Origin: Moringa oleifera
Lineage: Eukaryota; Streptophyta; Magnoliopsida; Brassicales; Moringaceae
Length of the DNA: 64,000 bases
NCBI GenBank assembly: GCA_021397835.1
Contig: JAJFZO010000731.1
Span: forward strand, 62,001 to 126,000
Direction of reading: 5' to 3'
Both the position numbers and the translations under genes were made by a program. Positions 1 through 9,689 of the stretch are shown here, piece after piece. How positions within the stretch are numbered: position 1 is the first letter of the stretch; the number at the start of each line of letters is the position of its first letter. The notes below the pieces were generated by a model. It was not told the DNA's origin, searched no databases, and saw only the letters and a list, made by a program, of their open reading frames with translations.

Positions 1-66
1 GCAAAACAAGAAAAATATTATACGTAATAACCAAATCTAAATTCAGTGACAACAAAAAGAATGAAC

Positions 67-143
67 CTTCTGGTGCCTCCTCTCAATATTACAATCCCTG
101 CAATGAAAAGCTGCAACATTTTCATAATGATCACAAAGTAGCT
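67..143 (-). pseudogene. Lone exon E-a of an acetyl-CoA carboxylase cassette cut by the window edge
   Basis: The minus strand reads like a damaged version of the biotin-carboxylase stretch that in plant homomeric acetyl-CoA carboxylase runs QLLCDQYGNVAALHSRDC. The recognisable part here is ENVAAFHCRDCNIERRHQK. It is followed by a degenerate intron start. The rest of this cassette would lie left of position 1. Confidence 0.8.
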
Positions 144-187
144 AAATCACTATATTTCAACTCTAGTTAGAAATTACGATACATATC

Positions 188-905
188 TAAACTTCTCCTC
201 CGTCAAAACCTCTGCTGCTAGTCCTACTCAAACCAAACTTCTACCGCTATACTACTGCACTGCCATTGCTACTCTATCCAAGCTACCACTGCTATATGCT
301 AGTGCTACTTCTCTAAACTGCTGCTGTTAGTGCCACTTCATTTAAGCTACTACAGCCATACTGCAATTACTTCTCAATCCGAACTGCTATTGTTATACAG
401 TTACAGCTACCCGTTTAAACTCCTTTTATTACTCATCAAAACTGCTACTACTTGCGCTTTTCTATCTAAACTTGAATTGCTACTCATGAAAGCTTCTACT
501 ACTACTGCTACTCATCCAAACTGCTATTACTGTTGCTAATCAAGTTAAACTGCTACTACTAATCCATCACAGCTACTACTCTCTCTGAATTGCTACTGTT
601 GTACTTTTATTACTTTTCTTTTAAACTTCTGGTGTTATAACTACTCCATTTAAGCTTTTACACCTATACCGAAATTGCTAATCAATTCGAGCTCCTACTA
701 CTCTACTGCAACGGCTGCTCGATTTAAATTGCCAATCTTACTATTACTCATCAAAACTGCTACTCCCACTACTAATGCATCTAAACTGCGATTGCTATAC
801 TACTACTGCTCCTCTCTCTGAATTACTATTACACTGCAACTGCTACAATGCTATACTGCTATTGGTACTGTTATAGTGCTATTTTTACTATTATTGTGTT
901 CACTA
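188..905. repeat. Triplet-rich degenerate repeat (CTGCTA/CTACTG type) within the cassette unit
   Basis: Plus-strand sequence is dominated by imperfect ACTGCTACTGCTA-like runs broken by recurring phrases such as CTCATCAAAACTGCTACT. The same ~0.7-kb stretch, with the same internal order, sits between E-f of one cassette and E-a of the next in every full unit, so it is part of the amplified unit and not an independent microsatellite at each place. In the shorter versions near 4215-4690 and 53890-54385 much of the second half is missing. The leucine/tyrosine/threonine-rich open frames on the plus strand here are a by-product of the triplet composition. Confidence 0.85.
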
Positions 906-981
906 TTCTTTTTAAATAAACAGTATGTTATTACCTAAAAAATATTAATGTACTCAAATGGGATTAGTAGCTTTTACATAC

Positions 982-2063
982 CAAATTGAGAATCCCAGAT
1001 TTCATGATTTCCTCCCCTCAACTACAAGTAAGAAATTCAATCATTTAGTTAGAAAATGAACCATGCTATCAAACATATAGTTTTGGAAAAAACTAAATAA
1101 CAAAATAACTTATCTTTACACAGAAGTAAGCCTACATATTTGGTTCAGCTCTCCTGAAAGTCAAAGAATTATGCAACCCAACTCTAGTTCATAAAAATGG
1201 GCAATAAAATACATTAACTATCATTGCTCAAGAAAGGTGACAATTTACTTGTAGTTTCCCATCAGTGGGTTTCAAATCATTCGGTCTCCTCCTGCCTAGT
1301 GAATAGCTAAAAAATAACCTTTTGGCCTCGTACTATCTGCTTTTTCCAAATTAAAAGGGGTTAGCAGTAGCTGAGAATTTTCATACCAGAAAATAGCCTT
1401 ATTTCTTGTTAAATATGGGCATTGAATTGACATACTGCATTAAATAACTACGAACAACAATTTAATGAAATATACAATCGTACCAGTAATTTGCGAGAGA
1501 TGAACATCGGCCCCGAATGCAACATGTGCAGCATAAAGTTTTACATCAACAATCCACTCCGTAATTGGGTGCTTCACCTGTATGCAATACTTGCTTACAT
1601 TCATTAACACTAAACATCTTAATAAGGTAGCTGGCAAGCCATTTCAAATACAAAACGCCTTATGCCAAAACCACAACAAAAACGAGGTCAAAACTTATCA
1701 ACCTGATTTTTCGCATCCCAAGTCAGAAATATCATCTATGAAGATATTGACATGAATGAATACATGCAAATAAAAATTATGAAGTATACTTGCGGGAACA
1801 ACCAGCAAAGTATACCTACGATACAAGATTGGGTATTAAAAAATGGTATTTATTAGTGTCCATGCTTTCAAGATACTCAACAGTTGCAGCTCAAAAGTAA
1901 TTAACCATTTAGCGAACCTTTTAGTTGCTTGCTGAAGTTCCTTGATAGTTTTCAAAGAGACCAATGTAATTTGACCCTCCTTAACAATCTGGTGCCTCCT
2001 CTCAATATTACAATCCCTGCAATGAAAAGCTGCAACATTTTCATAATGATCATAAAGTAGCTA
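982..2063 (-). pseudogene. Acetyl-CoA carboxylase exon cassette L1, with E-a and E-b fused by a deletion
   Basis: Minus-strand pseudo-exons: E-a about 1989-2063, E-b 1816-1988, E-c about 1485-1586, E-d about 1250-1375, E-e about 1118-1160, E-f 982-1021. E-c reads VKHPITEWIVDVKLYAAH, matching plant VEHPVTEWIAEINLPAAQ, where the Glu of the family is Lys. The ~190-bp spacer between E-a and E-b present in other units is missing, so the two exons abut at 1988/1989. E-b carries a one-base loss and E-d an in-frame TAG. No product is expected. Confidence 0.88.
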
Positions 2064-2896
2064 AATCACTATATTTCAACTCTAGTTAGAAATTACGATA
2101 CATATCTAAACTTCTCCTCCGTCAAAACCTCTGCTGCTAGTCCTACTCAAACCAAACTTCTACCGCTATACTACTGCACTGCCATTGCTACTCTATCTAA
2201 GCTACCACTGCTATATGCTAGTGCTACTCCTCTAAACTGCTGCTACTAGTGCCACTTCGTTTAAGCTACTACAGCTATACTGCAATTACTTCTCAATCCG
2301 AACTGCTATTGTTATACAGCTACAGCTACCCGTTTAAACTCCTTTTATTACTCATCAAAACTGCTACTGCTTGTGCTTTTCTATCTAAACTTGAATTGCT
2401 ACTCATGAAAGCTTCTACTATTACTGCTACTCATCCAAACTACTATTACTGTTGCTAATCAAGTTAAACTGCTACTGCTAATCCATCACAGCTACTACTC
2501 TCTCCGAATTGCTACTGTTATACTTTTATTACTTTTCTTTTAAACTTCTGGTGTTACAACTACTCCATTTAAGCTTTTACACCTACACCGAAATTGCTAA
2601 TCAATTCGAGCTTAGCTTTACTGCAACGGCTGCTCGATTTTAATTGCCAGTCTTACTGCTACTCATCAAAACTGCTACTCCCACTACTAATGCATCTAAA
2701 CTGCTACTGCTATACTACTACTCCTCCTCACTCTGAATTACTATTACACTGCAACTGCTACAATGCTGTACTACTATTGGTAATATTATAGTGCTACTTT
2801 TACTATTATTGTGTTCATTATTCCTTTTAAATAAACAGTATGTTATTACCTAAAAAATATTAATGTACTCAAATGAGATTAGTAGCTTCTACTTAC

Positions 2897-4156
2897 CAAA
2901 TTGAGAATCCCAGATTTCATGATTGCCTCCCCTCGACTGCAAGTAAGAAATTCAATCATTTAGTTAGAAAATGAACCATGCTATCAAACATATAGTTTTG
3001 ATAAAAAACAAAAAAAATAAAATTACTTATCTTTACACAAAAGTAAGCCCACATATTTGGTTCAGCTCTCCTGAAAGTCAAAGAATTATGCAACCCAACT
3101 CTAGTTCATAAAAATGGGCAATAAAGTGCATCAACTATCATTGCTCAAGAAAGGTGACAATTTACCTGTAGTTTCCCATCAGTTGGTTTCAAATCATCAT
3201 CCGGTCTTCTCCTGTCTAGTGAATAGCTAAAGAATAACATTTTGGCCTCGTACTCTCTACTTTTTCTAAATTAAAAGGGGTTAGCGGTAGCTGAGGATTT
3301 TCATGCTAGAAAATTGCCTTATTTCTTATTGAATATAGGCATAGAGATACTGTGTTAAATAACTACGGAGAGCAATTTAACGAACTATATTGTCGTACAA
3401 AGAATTTGCGAGAGAGGAACATCGACCTCGGATGCAACTTATGCAGCAGAACATTTTACGTCAACAATCCATTTCGTAATTGGGTGCTCCACCTGTATGC
3501 AATACTTGCTGACATTCATTAACATTAAACATCTTCATAAGGTAGTTGGCAAGCCATTTCAAATACAAAACGACTTGTGCCAAAACCACAACAAAACGAG
3601 GTCAAGTCTTGTCAACCTAATTAACCGTATCCTAAGTTAGAAATATGATCTACAAAGATATCAACATGAATGAATACACGCAAATAAAAATTATGAACTA
3701 TTCTTGAGAGAATAGCCAGTAAAGTATACCTGCAATACAAGATTGGATACTAAAAAATAGTATTTATTGGTATCCATGCTTTTAAGATACTCAACAGTTG
3801 CATCTTAACCATTTAGCGAACCTTTCAGTTGTTTGTTGAAGTTCCTTGATAGTTTTCAAAGGAGTCAATGTAATTTGACCCTCTTTAATAATCTGTACCA
3901 TACACATTAAAAAGTAAAGATCTCATAAAAATATTCTCCAAAAGGATAAATGCTATTCTTCCCCTCTTATGGTTGGAAAGATAGGATATAATTTGAATTC
4001 AATAAAAAAATAGCAAAATAAGAAAAACATTGTACATAATAACCAAATCTAAATGTAATGACAATAAAAAGAATGAACCTTATGGTATCTCCTCTGAATA
4101 TTACAATCCCTACAACAAAAAGCTGCAACATATTTATGATGATCACAAAGTAACTG
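2897..4156 (-). pseudogene. Acetyl-CoA carboxylase exon cassette L2
   Basis: Pseudo-exons: E-a about 4079-4156, E-b about 3729-3895, E-c about 3400-3505, E-d about 3170-3290, E-e about 3025-3065, E-f 2897-2936. E-b begins IIKEGQITLTPLKTIKELQQ, against IIEEGPITVAPLETVKKLEQ in plants, then shifts frame and resumes as EYLKSMDTNKYYFL, against EYLYSMDTGEYYFLEL. E-c keeps VEHPIT like the working enzyme, unlike most other cassettes. It pairs with 52603-53852 in the right duplication. E-d has the shared TAG stop. Confidence 0.88.
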
Positions 4157-4738
4157 AACCACTAAATTTCAATTTCAATTAGAAAATATGATATAAATCT
4201 AAACTTATCCTCCATCAAAATGTCTACTCCTAGTGCCACACCAACCAAACTTTTACTGCTACATTACTGTACTAGTACTGTTACTTTATCCAGACTACCA
4301 CTATTATATGCCAGTGCTACTTTTCTAAACTGTTGCTGCTAGTGCCACTTCGTTTAAGTTACTACAGCTATACTGTAACTACTTATCAATCCCAACTACT
4401 ACTGTTATACTACTACAGCTACCCGTTTAAACTCCTACTACTACTCATCAAAACTGCTACTGCTTGTGCTTTTCTATCTAAACCGTAATTACTACTCATG
4501 AAAGCAGCTACTACTACTGCTACTCATCAAAATTGCTACTACCACTACTAATCAAGCTAAAGTGCTACTGGTAATCCATCTTAACTATTCTTCTATCCAA
4601 ACTGTTAGTGTTATATTGCTACTACTTCTCCTTTAAACTGCTACTGTTACAACTACTTCATTTAAGCTGCTATAATTATACCAAAATTGATACTCAAAAT
4701 TTTAACACACTCAAATAAGATTAATAACTTCTACTTAC

Positions 4739-5317
4739 CAAATTGAGAATCTCAGAATTCATGAATGCCTCCTCTAAACTGCAAGTAAGAAATTTAATCA
4801 CTTAGGTAGAAAATGGACCATGCTATCAATATATAGTTTTAAAAAGAAAAAAAATAAAATAAATTATCTTTACAAAAAGGCAAGCCCACACATTTGGATT
4901 GCTTTTGAAATTCAACTCTTTTAAAAGTCATAGAATTATGCAGCTCAACTCTAGTTCGTAAAAATGAGGAATAAAATGCGTCAACGGTGACTGCTCAAGA
5001 AACCTAACAATTTACCTGTACTTTCCCACTGGTAGGTTTAAAACCATCATGTGGATCTTCATTTGTCACATGAACAACTACACAATGACCTTTCGACCTA
5101 GAGCTATTTCTCTTGTCAAAATCAAAAGGGGTTAGTAGTAGTTAATGTTATTTCTGATTAAATATAAGCATATACTACATTAAATGACTAAGGAAAAAAG
5201 TTTAATGAACTTCACTATTGTACCCAAAATTTTCCAAAGAGGAACACCCATCCTGATTGCAACTTGAGCGGCTGGAAGGTTTACTTCGGCAATCCACTCC
5301 ATAACTAGGTACTCCAT
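4739..5317 (-). pseudogene. Best-preserved acetyl-CoA carboxylase fragment (L3: exons E-c to E-f)
   Basis: Four consecutive exons in gene order on the minus strand. E-c 5228-5317 is open for 30 codons and reads MEYLVMEWIAEVNLPAAQ before VAIRMGVPLWKI. E-d 5026-5132 is open, TPFDFDKRNSSRSKGHC to DGFKPTSGKVQ. E-e 4868-4918 is open for 17 codons, ELNFKSNPNVWACLFVK. E-f 4739-4778 reads GGIHEF, stop, DSQFG. These match the biotin-carboxylase domain of plant homomeric acetyl-CoA carboxylase, the ATP-dependent step of malonyl-CoA synthesis. The stretch between WKI and TPFDFD of the enzyme is missing, E-a is absent, and upstream only a doubtful trace of E-b is seen near 5318-5355. No triplet-rich repeat lies within it. 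It may be the nearest relative of the array founder. Confidence 0.92.
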
Positions 5318-5576
5318 CTATATCTAGTACATAATGATATTCATTAACATTACACGTCTCAATAAGGTAACAAGCGTACAGTACCTTATATAGCTCATCT
5401 AGGTGGTCCTGCAGAAAGCATAGCACACATACATCACACCAGACCTAAGTCATTGGATTACCATCAAAAACTAAAATGAAGTTCAGTATAGCCTTCTTTT
5501 ACAAGTTCAGCTCTATGTGTGTGAAAGAGAGTGAGGGTGAAAGAGACAGAGAGAGAAAGAGAGATTCTGCACTGAC

Positions 5577-5691
5577 TTGTGCATTTGAAGTCCCGAGGGT
5601 GAGGTTATCCCTTAAGAGTTGCATGATAAGAGAGCTATCCTTTTTATTCTTCTCCAAAGCATCAAGCTCAGCAATGGCTTCGTTAAAATGC
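5577..5691 (-). pseudogene. Single 14-3-3 protein exon (left copy)
   Basis: A 115-base minus-strand exon, preceded by TTTAAG and followed by GTCAGT, encodes [18 protein letters not shown] and then [17 protein letters not shown]. In 14-3-3 proteins this is the C-terminal helical region, normally ending LRDNLTLWTSD. The conserved Trp is Gly here. 14-3-3 proteins are phosphoserine-binding dimers of the cytosol and nucleus. No other 14-3-3 exon is visible on either side: upstream is AT-rich DNA and downstream a GA-rich run (about 5525-5565) and then the carboxylase fragment on the same strand. The exon is still open, but isolated and not expected to make a 14-3-3 protein. Confidence 0.9.
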
Positions 5692-5709
5692 CTTAAATAA
5701 AAGTACAAT

Positions 5710-7060
5710 GAGGGTAATTTAGGTCATCTCTAATAGTTAGCAAAGAAACAATCTTCAATTTTTGATTTGACATCAGTAAACAATAAGAGATTAAAAATAA
5801 GATGATTTACATGGCTGAATCAATATTGCAAAAAATGGAACGACAACATTCAACATAACATAGTTTCTACGGAGCATATGAACATCCTGGCAAGTAAACA
5901 AGCCTGATAAAATTAGATAAGCACAAACTGTAGTGCTTGCAGTTCCACTACCTTGCTTGAAAGGCTTTGCTCTCTCAAAAGGCTATCTTTTAATATGCAT
6001 TTAAATATTACAAAGACTTCAACTAAAATACGTTGTGGATATGTTCCCTCGCATGAGTATTCCTCGGTGTAAATTCTATTAATGAATCTACATTCATGTT
6101 TCTCTAGTCTCCACTATTGTTTTGTGACTTAAGTACACGTGCATGCACATGGAGAACTGGCTAAATGGGCTACATGACACTTTGATAAAATTTTTGATTT
6201 TTGTAACCTCCAAATGGATATGATATTTAGTACTAGCACTAATGCTGTAAAATCCATTACAATACTTAATCATAAAAAGCAAAAAGTAACAAGTAAAAAA
6301 GCATAAAAAGGTCACATGAAAACTAAATTGACCAGAACAAAAAAAAAATCCAACAAAATTAAGAAAACATATGCAAGAAAAAAACAATAGGCAAGAAACT
6401 TAAAGAAAATCCAAGACAATCCTATCATCATACATATGACTTTTTCTCCAACCATCCAAGTTTTCAATTGATTTATTGCCTGGTAAAGATATTATCTTTA
6501 TTCTTGTACAATCTCTTTCTCAACAAGGAACTTGGTGTAAGAGATATAGTTAACATTGAGATTCTAAGCAAAGAGGTGACAACCACATAAAAGGATTCAT
6601 AACTAGTTAGTCAATCAAGAAAAATTATTGCACAATTAAGTTTTAGTGCCATAGTTACTAATTCTTTCTTGAAGACACTGGATGTCAAGAGTAACTCTGG
6701 CCATATGACTTGGGATCCATGATATGAACATACAATGCCATGGAAGAAAACAAGAAACACCATTTTAGAAGTTAAAGAGACTATAGGGACTCCACATACC
6801 ACAGGTCATATTGTAAACTGCATGGTTGATGAGTAGAAATCATAATTTGGTCCAGGTGAAATTTTGAGAAACATAATTCGGAAGAGGAAGAAAATGAGGG
6901 TGAAGCTCTCTCGAAAAAGCAGGTCACTGCTAGGTGTAGAACGATAAATATTAAAATTCAAAGTCTGGCTAAATAATTGAAACCAATACCTCCAACTATG
7001 AATAACGTTCCTGTGATCCAAAGGTTAGTCGAATATCCATAAAATCAAAATAGTAAAGAG
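5710..7060. other. Non-coding, intron-like stretch with no recognised gene
   Basis: AT-rich sequence with no domain I recognise on either strand. It is almost identical to about 55406-56756 in the right duplication. Short open frames occur on the minus strand, but they are rich in Phe, Leu and Ile and have the look of AT-rich non-coding DNA. It sits between the 14-3-3 exon and the GVGGAAFQYLG exon-like piece and may be leftover intron of an unidentified gene. Confidence 0.6.
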
Positions 7061-7066
7061 TCTTAC

Positions 7067-7120
7067 AATAAAAAGTACAGGTGTGTAACCCAAGTACTGG
7101 AAAGCAGCACCACCAACACC
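7067..7120 (-). pseudogene. Unrecognised membrane-protein-like exon (left copy)
   Basis: A 54-base minus-strand piece bounded by a pyrimidine-rich stretch with TTTTGCAG and by GTAAGA. It encodes GVGGAAFQYLGYTPVLFI, a glycine-rich, hydrophobic segment. A second small piece about 55 bases further on, after ATCACAG, could read GTLFIVGG. I do not recognise the parent gene. The splice-like borders on both sides and the composition, less AT-rich than the surroundings, make a real former exon likely. It is the same in the right copy. Confidence 0.45.
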
Positions 7121-7750
7121 CTGCAAAATTGAACCTAGTGTTGGCAACATTTCAAATATGCCATGCGATTAACATAACAAGAAACCCAAAATTTACAGCA
7201 CATTCAGCCTTAAGAAGCAGAAAAGAAAATAAAAAAAAAAAAGAATTCTCACTTGCTGCAGTGTGACAATGAAATCGATTTTTTTCCCTCTAAGTCATTA
7301 AATTTTTTATGTTGGCTCTTCCAATTTGAATGAAGATCTGATTAGAGAAAGTTTTAGTAGCTAAGAAACCCTCATTTAGGCTTGTTTGACACCAGGAGTT
7401 AAAGCTGCTGGACTCCATGGTTAGCTATGATGCCCACTCAGAGCAAAGGGAAAAAACGACAAGCTCCCATCATAGTTACTTATGGCAAATTATGTCTTGT
7501 TCATCATCTCCCTTGTACATTTCCTATGACTCCCTCTAGCTAAACTGTTAAAATCTATTGATAATCAGCAAGAGTTGCTGGAAACAGCACTACCACATAA
7601 CAATGGTAGGTCAAAATATCATCATCAACATAACTTGTTTGCAGAGCAACTAAGGAATCATACACAAGTAGCAACATCTTATAAAAGGGTTTAACTAAAG
7701 CATTAAACACAAGATTTTAGAAGAGCTTAAACAAGAAGCCGTACCATACT

Positions 7751-8187
7751 GAGGTTGATGTGGATCGCACATGTGGTATGGATAAAAGCACTGCCCTTCA
7801 TTGTGCTGCTTCTAGTGGATCTGTTAATGCAGCAGATTTAATTAAGCTGCTTTTATCTATAGGCACTGATCGAAACTGCATGGACGCCGATGGTTATCAT
7901 CCTGTTGATGTTATCTTTGATCATCCAAGGCTCCAAAGCATGAGAATTTCTCTTGAAGTGCTTCTGCTTGCTCTATAAGTAGAAGGAAACTAGGGTGTGC
8001 ATTAATAGCTCAAATTCTGGCTCACCTATTCATTCTTCCGCACCAGAGAATGGGCTCTCACATTCTCCTTCTGAATCGGTATCTTCTCCCATGGTTTTAA
8101 AATCTAATGATGTTCCTGCTGGCAGTAGAGAAGAAAGAGTATCCAACTGATCCATCCCTACTTGAAATAAAGAATAGCATTTATGCC
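7751..8187 (+). pseudogene. Ankyrin/CCCH zinc-finger protein fragment without its zinc fingers (left copy)
   Basis: The plus strand reads EVDVDRTCGMDKSTALHC and continues through a complete second ankyrin-type repeat, MDADGYHPVDVIFDHP, to a stop at 7976-7978. After a short disrupted stretch the next frame resumes from about 8004 as NSSNSGSP, APENGLSHSP and SSPMVLKSNDVPAGS, then a TGA at 8148-8150. A one-base shift then reveals EYPTDPSLLEIKNSIYA. This is the order seen in plant CCCH proteins with N-terminal ankyrin repeats (the AtC3H29/AtC3H47 type, which act in stress and hormone signalling): ankyrin repeats, serine-rich linker, then YPTDPSLPDIKNSIY just before the first zinc finger. The fragment stops there; no CCCH finger follows. 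It runs opposite to the neighbouring fragments. Confidence 0.9.
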
Positions 8188-8492
8188 AAAACTTGAGATC
8201 TTCCCTTGTTTCCTTGTTTCTTCTTGAAACGTGAATGTTTTCTATCGATCTGCTTTCTCAAGGAATATGAGGGGATTTTGAGAGAGAGAGAAGGGGGAGA
8301 GAGAGCAGCAGAGGAGGAAGAAGGTGCCGAAGGCCTGAGCATTTAAATAGCTGCCCAATCTTATTTTAAAAACGTGCATGTATGGTTTTTTTCTTGGTTA
8401 TTCACCTTATCAGAACTTCCAATGGTGTGATTGTTTCCCCACCTATGATCTACTGTTATGTAGTTTAATTTGATGTATAATCCAAAATATAC

Positions 8493-8558
8493 CATTCACG
8501 GGCTTCTCTGGTTTCCTTCTTTCCTCTGGCCTGCTATGTTCCATCTCTGATGTAGTAT
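8493..8558 (-). pseudogene. Unrecognised short exon-like piece
   Basis: The minus strand has TTAG, then 66 bases open in one frame, then GTATATT. The peptide is TTSEMEHSRPEERRKPEKPVN, strongly charged and with a composition unlike the AT-rich DNA around it. The right duplication has the same piece at 58189-58254. The parent protein is not recognised. It could belong to the same lost gene as the pieces at 9074-9300 and 7067-7120, all on this strand, but nothing in the sequence proves it. Confidence 0.35.
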
Positions 8559-9073
8559 CTAACAAACATATTATAAGGTTGCTCCAAAGTTGCTTCTTTC
8601 TCAAGCTACAACATCTCCTAAACCTAAAACTCAGCAGACATATGACAAGAAATGCAATGCCTTCAGTAGCAAAATGACAGACAATGAAGAGTAAATCTAT
8701 GCCATAATATGACAAAGTCAAGCAAGTTTCCAGTGAACCAAGAGCTTCATCAATTCAATTATTTCAATCCATCATGTTTTCGTTTTCTAGCTAAGATAAC
8801 ATATTTTCAACTTGGTAACTAATTATTACTAATGTTTATAACATTCAGAAACATTTATCTTGCCTTGATTTCAAGGCTGAAGCTGAATAGAGAAAATCAA
8901 AAGTAATATCTCTCTAGACTGCTAACACCATAAAACACATACCCGAAGAATGCCTCAAGATATACAGTAAGTATTTTTCCATGATTCCAAATAAAGCTCG
9001 GTAAAGAAATAAAAACAATTCAACTTTTATTGACTGCAAACGTTATTAAAAAGAAGTGAGCAAGAGAATTTAC

Positions 9074-9300
9074 CTGAGCCACTCATCTGCCATAGTAAAC
9101 AAGATTGGGCTGCGAGGGAAAGAGGAATCCCAATTCATCTTGTGCCTATTCGAAAAGTGTTGTAAATGTCTGGAGATTTTGGAAGAGAAATAACAGGGGG
9201 GCGATCAAGAGAAGCCAAAGCCATGAAAGTGCAGCATGAAGGAGGCTTGCTAATCGGACGTTGCTGAAGCCGGAACTGAAACTGCCTATTCTCGATTTTG
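9074..9300 (-). pseudogene. First-exon-like piece, unrecognised (left copy)
   Basis: The minus strand contains a stretch of markedly higher GC ending in CTCAG followed by GTAAAT. One frame has MALASLDRPPVISLPKSP preceded by a cysteine/serine-rich stretch; another has MNWDSSFPRSPILFTMADEW running into the splice-like site. I cannot decide between frames and do not recognise either. The higher GC and the donor-like border suggest the 5' exon of a gene. The right duplication carries three tandem copies of this region. Confidence 0.35.
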
Positions 9301-9689
9301 AGGGAAGTACAACACAGAGCACAGTATCTAACTGGTGGTTTGAGATCTTCCCCTATTTTCGTGTTTCTTTCTTGATGTGAAATTTTTCATTCAAGCTGGT
9401 TTCTCAAGGATTAAGAGAAGATTTTGAGAGAGAAATGGAAAGAGAGAGGCTGAGGAAGAAGGTGCACAACGATCTAATTTTAAAAACATGCAAAATGCAT
9501 GTTGAGAAGCAAGAGAGGAAGAAGGTGCACAACGGTCTCATTTTAGAAACATGCAGAAGGCGTGTTTTGAGATAAATTAATGTTATTATTTATTTATTTA
9601 ATTTTAAAAAACATGCAAAAGGATGTTTTGAGAACATGCGCTTGGCATGCTTTGAGAACATGCACTTGGCATGCTTTGAGATAAATTAA

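Larger units (their letters stand above)
1..5317 (-). repeat. Left part of ~2.1-kb tandem array of acetyl-CoA carboxylase exon cassettes
   Basis: Three cassettes plus a lone first exon at the window edge, read on the minus strand. Each unit runs E-a, E-b, E-c, E-d, E-e, E-f, then a triplet-rich degenerate repeat. The triplet-rich stretches lie at about 188-905, 2105-2823 and 4215-4690. The exon order is that of the plant gene, with short intron-like spacers and several splice-site-like borders kept (for example GTAAGT after E-f, GTAAAT after E-d, GTATAC after E-b). The array continues past the left window end. Confidence 0.88.

Noticed and set aside
330..539. Plus-strand Leu/Tyr/Thr-rich small proteins in each array unit
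   Set aside because: They are translations of the CTGCTA-type degenerate repeat. Similarity between units is explained by array copying, and no domain or signal is present.
5202..5426. A 74-codon minus-strand Cys/Ser-rich frame (NVNEYHYVLDIDG…)
   Set aside because: It is an alternative frame of the acetyl-CoA carboxylase exon E-c. The true family match is in another frame (EWIAEVNLPAAQ).
6094..6387. A 97-codon Phe/Cys-rich minus-strand frame present in both duplication copies
   Set aside because: It is conserved only because the duplication is recent. The composition is that of AT-rich non-coding DNA and there is no recognisable domain.
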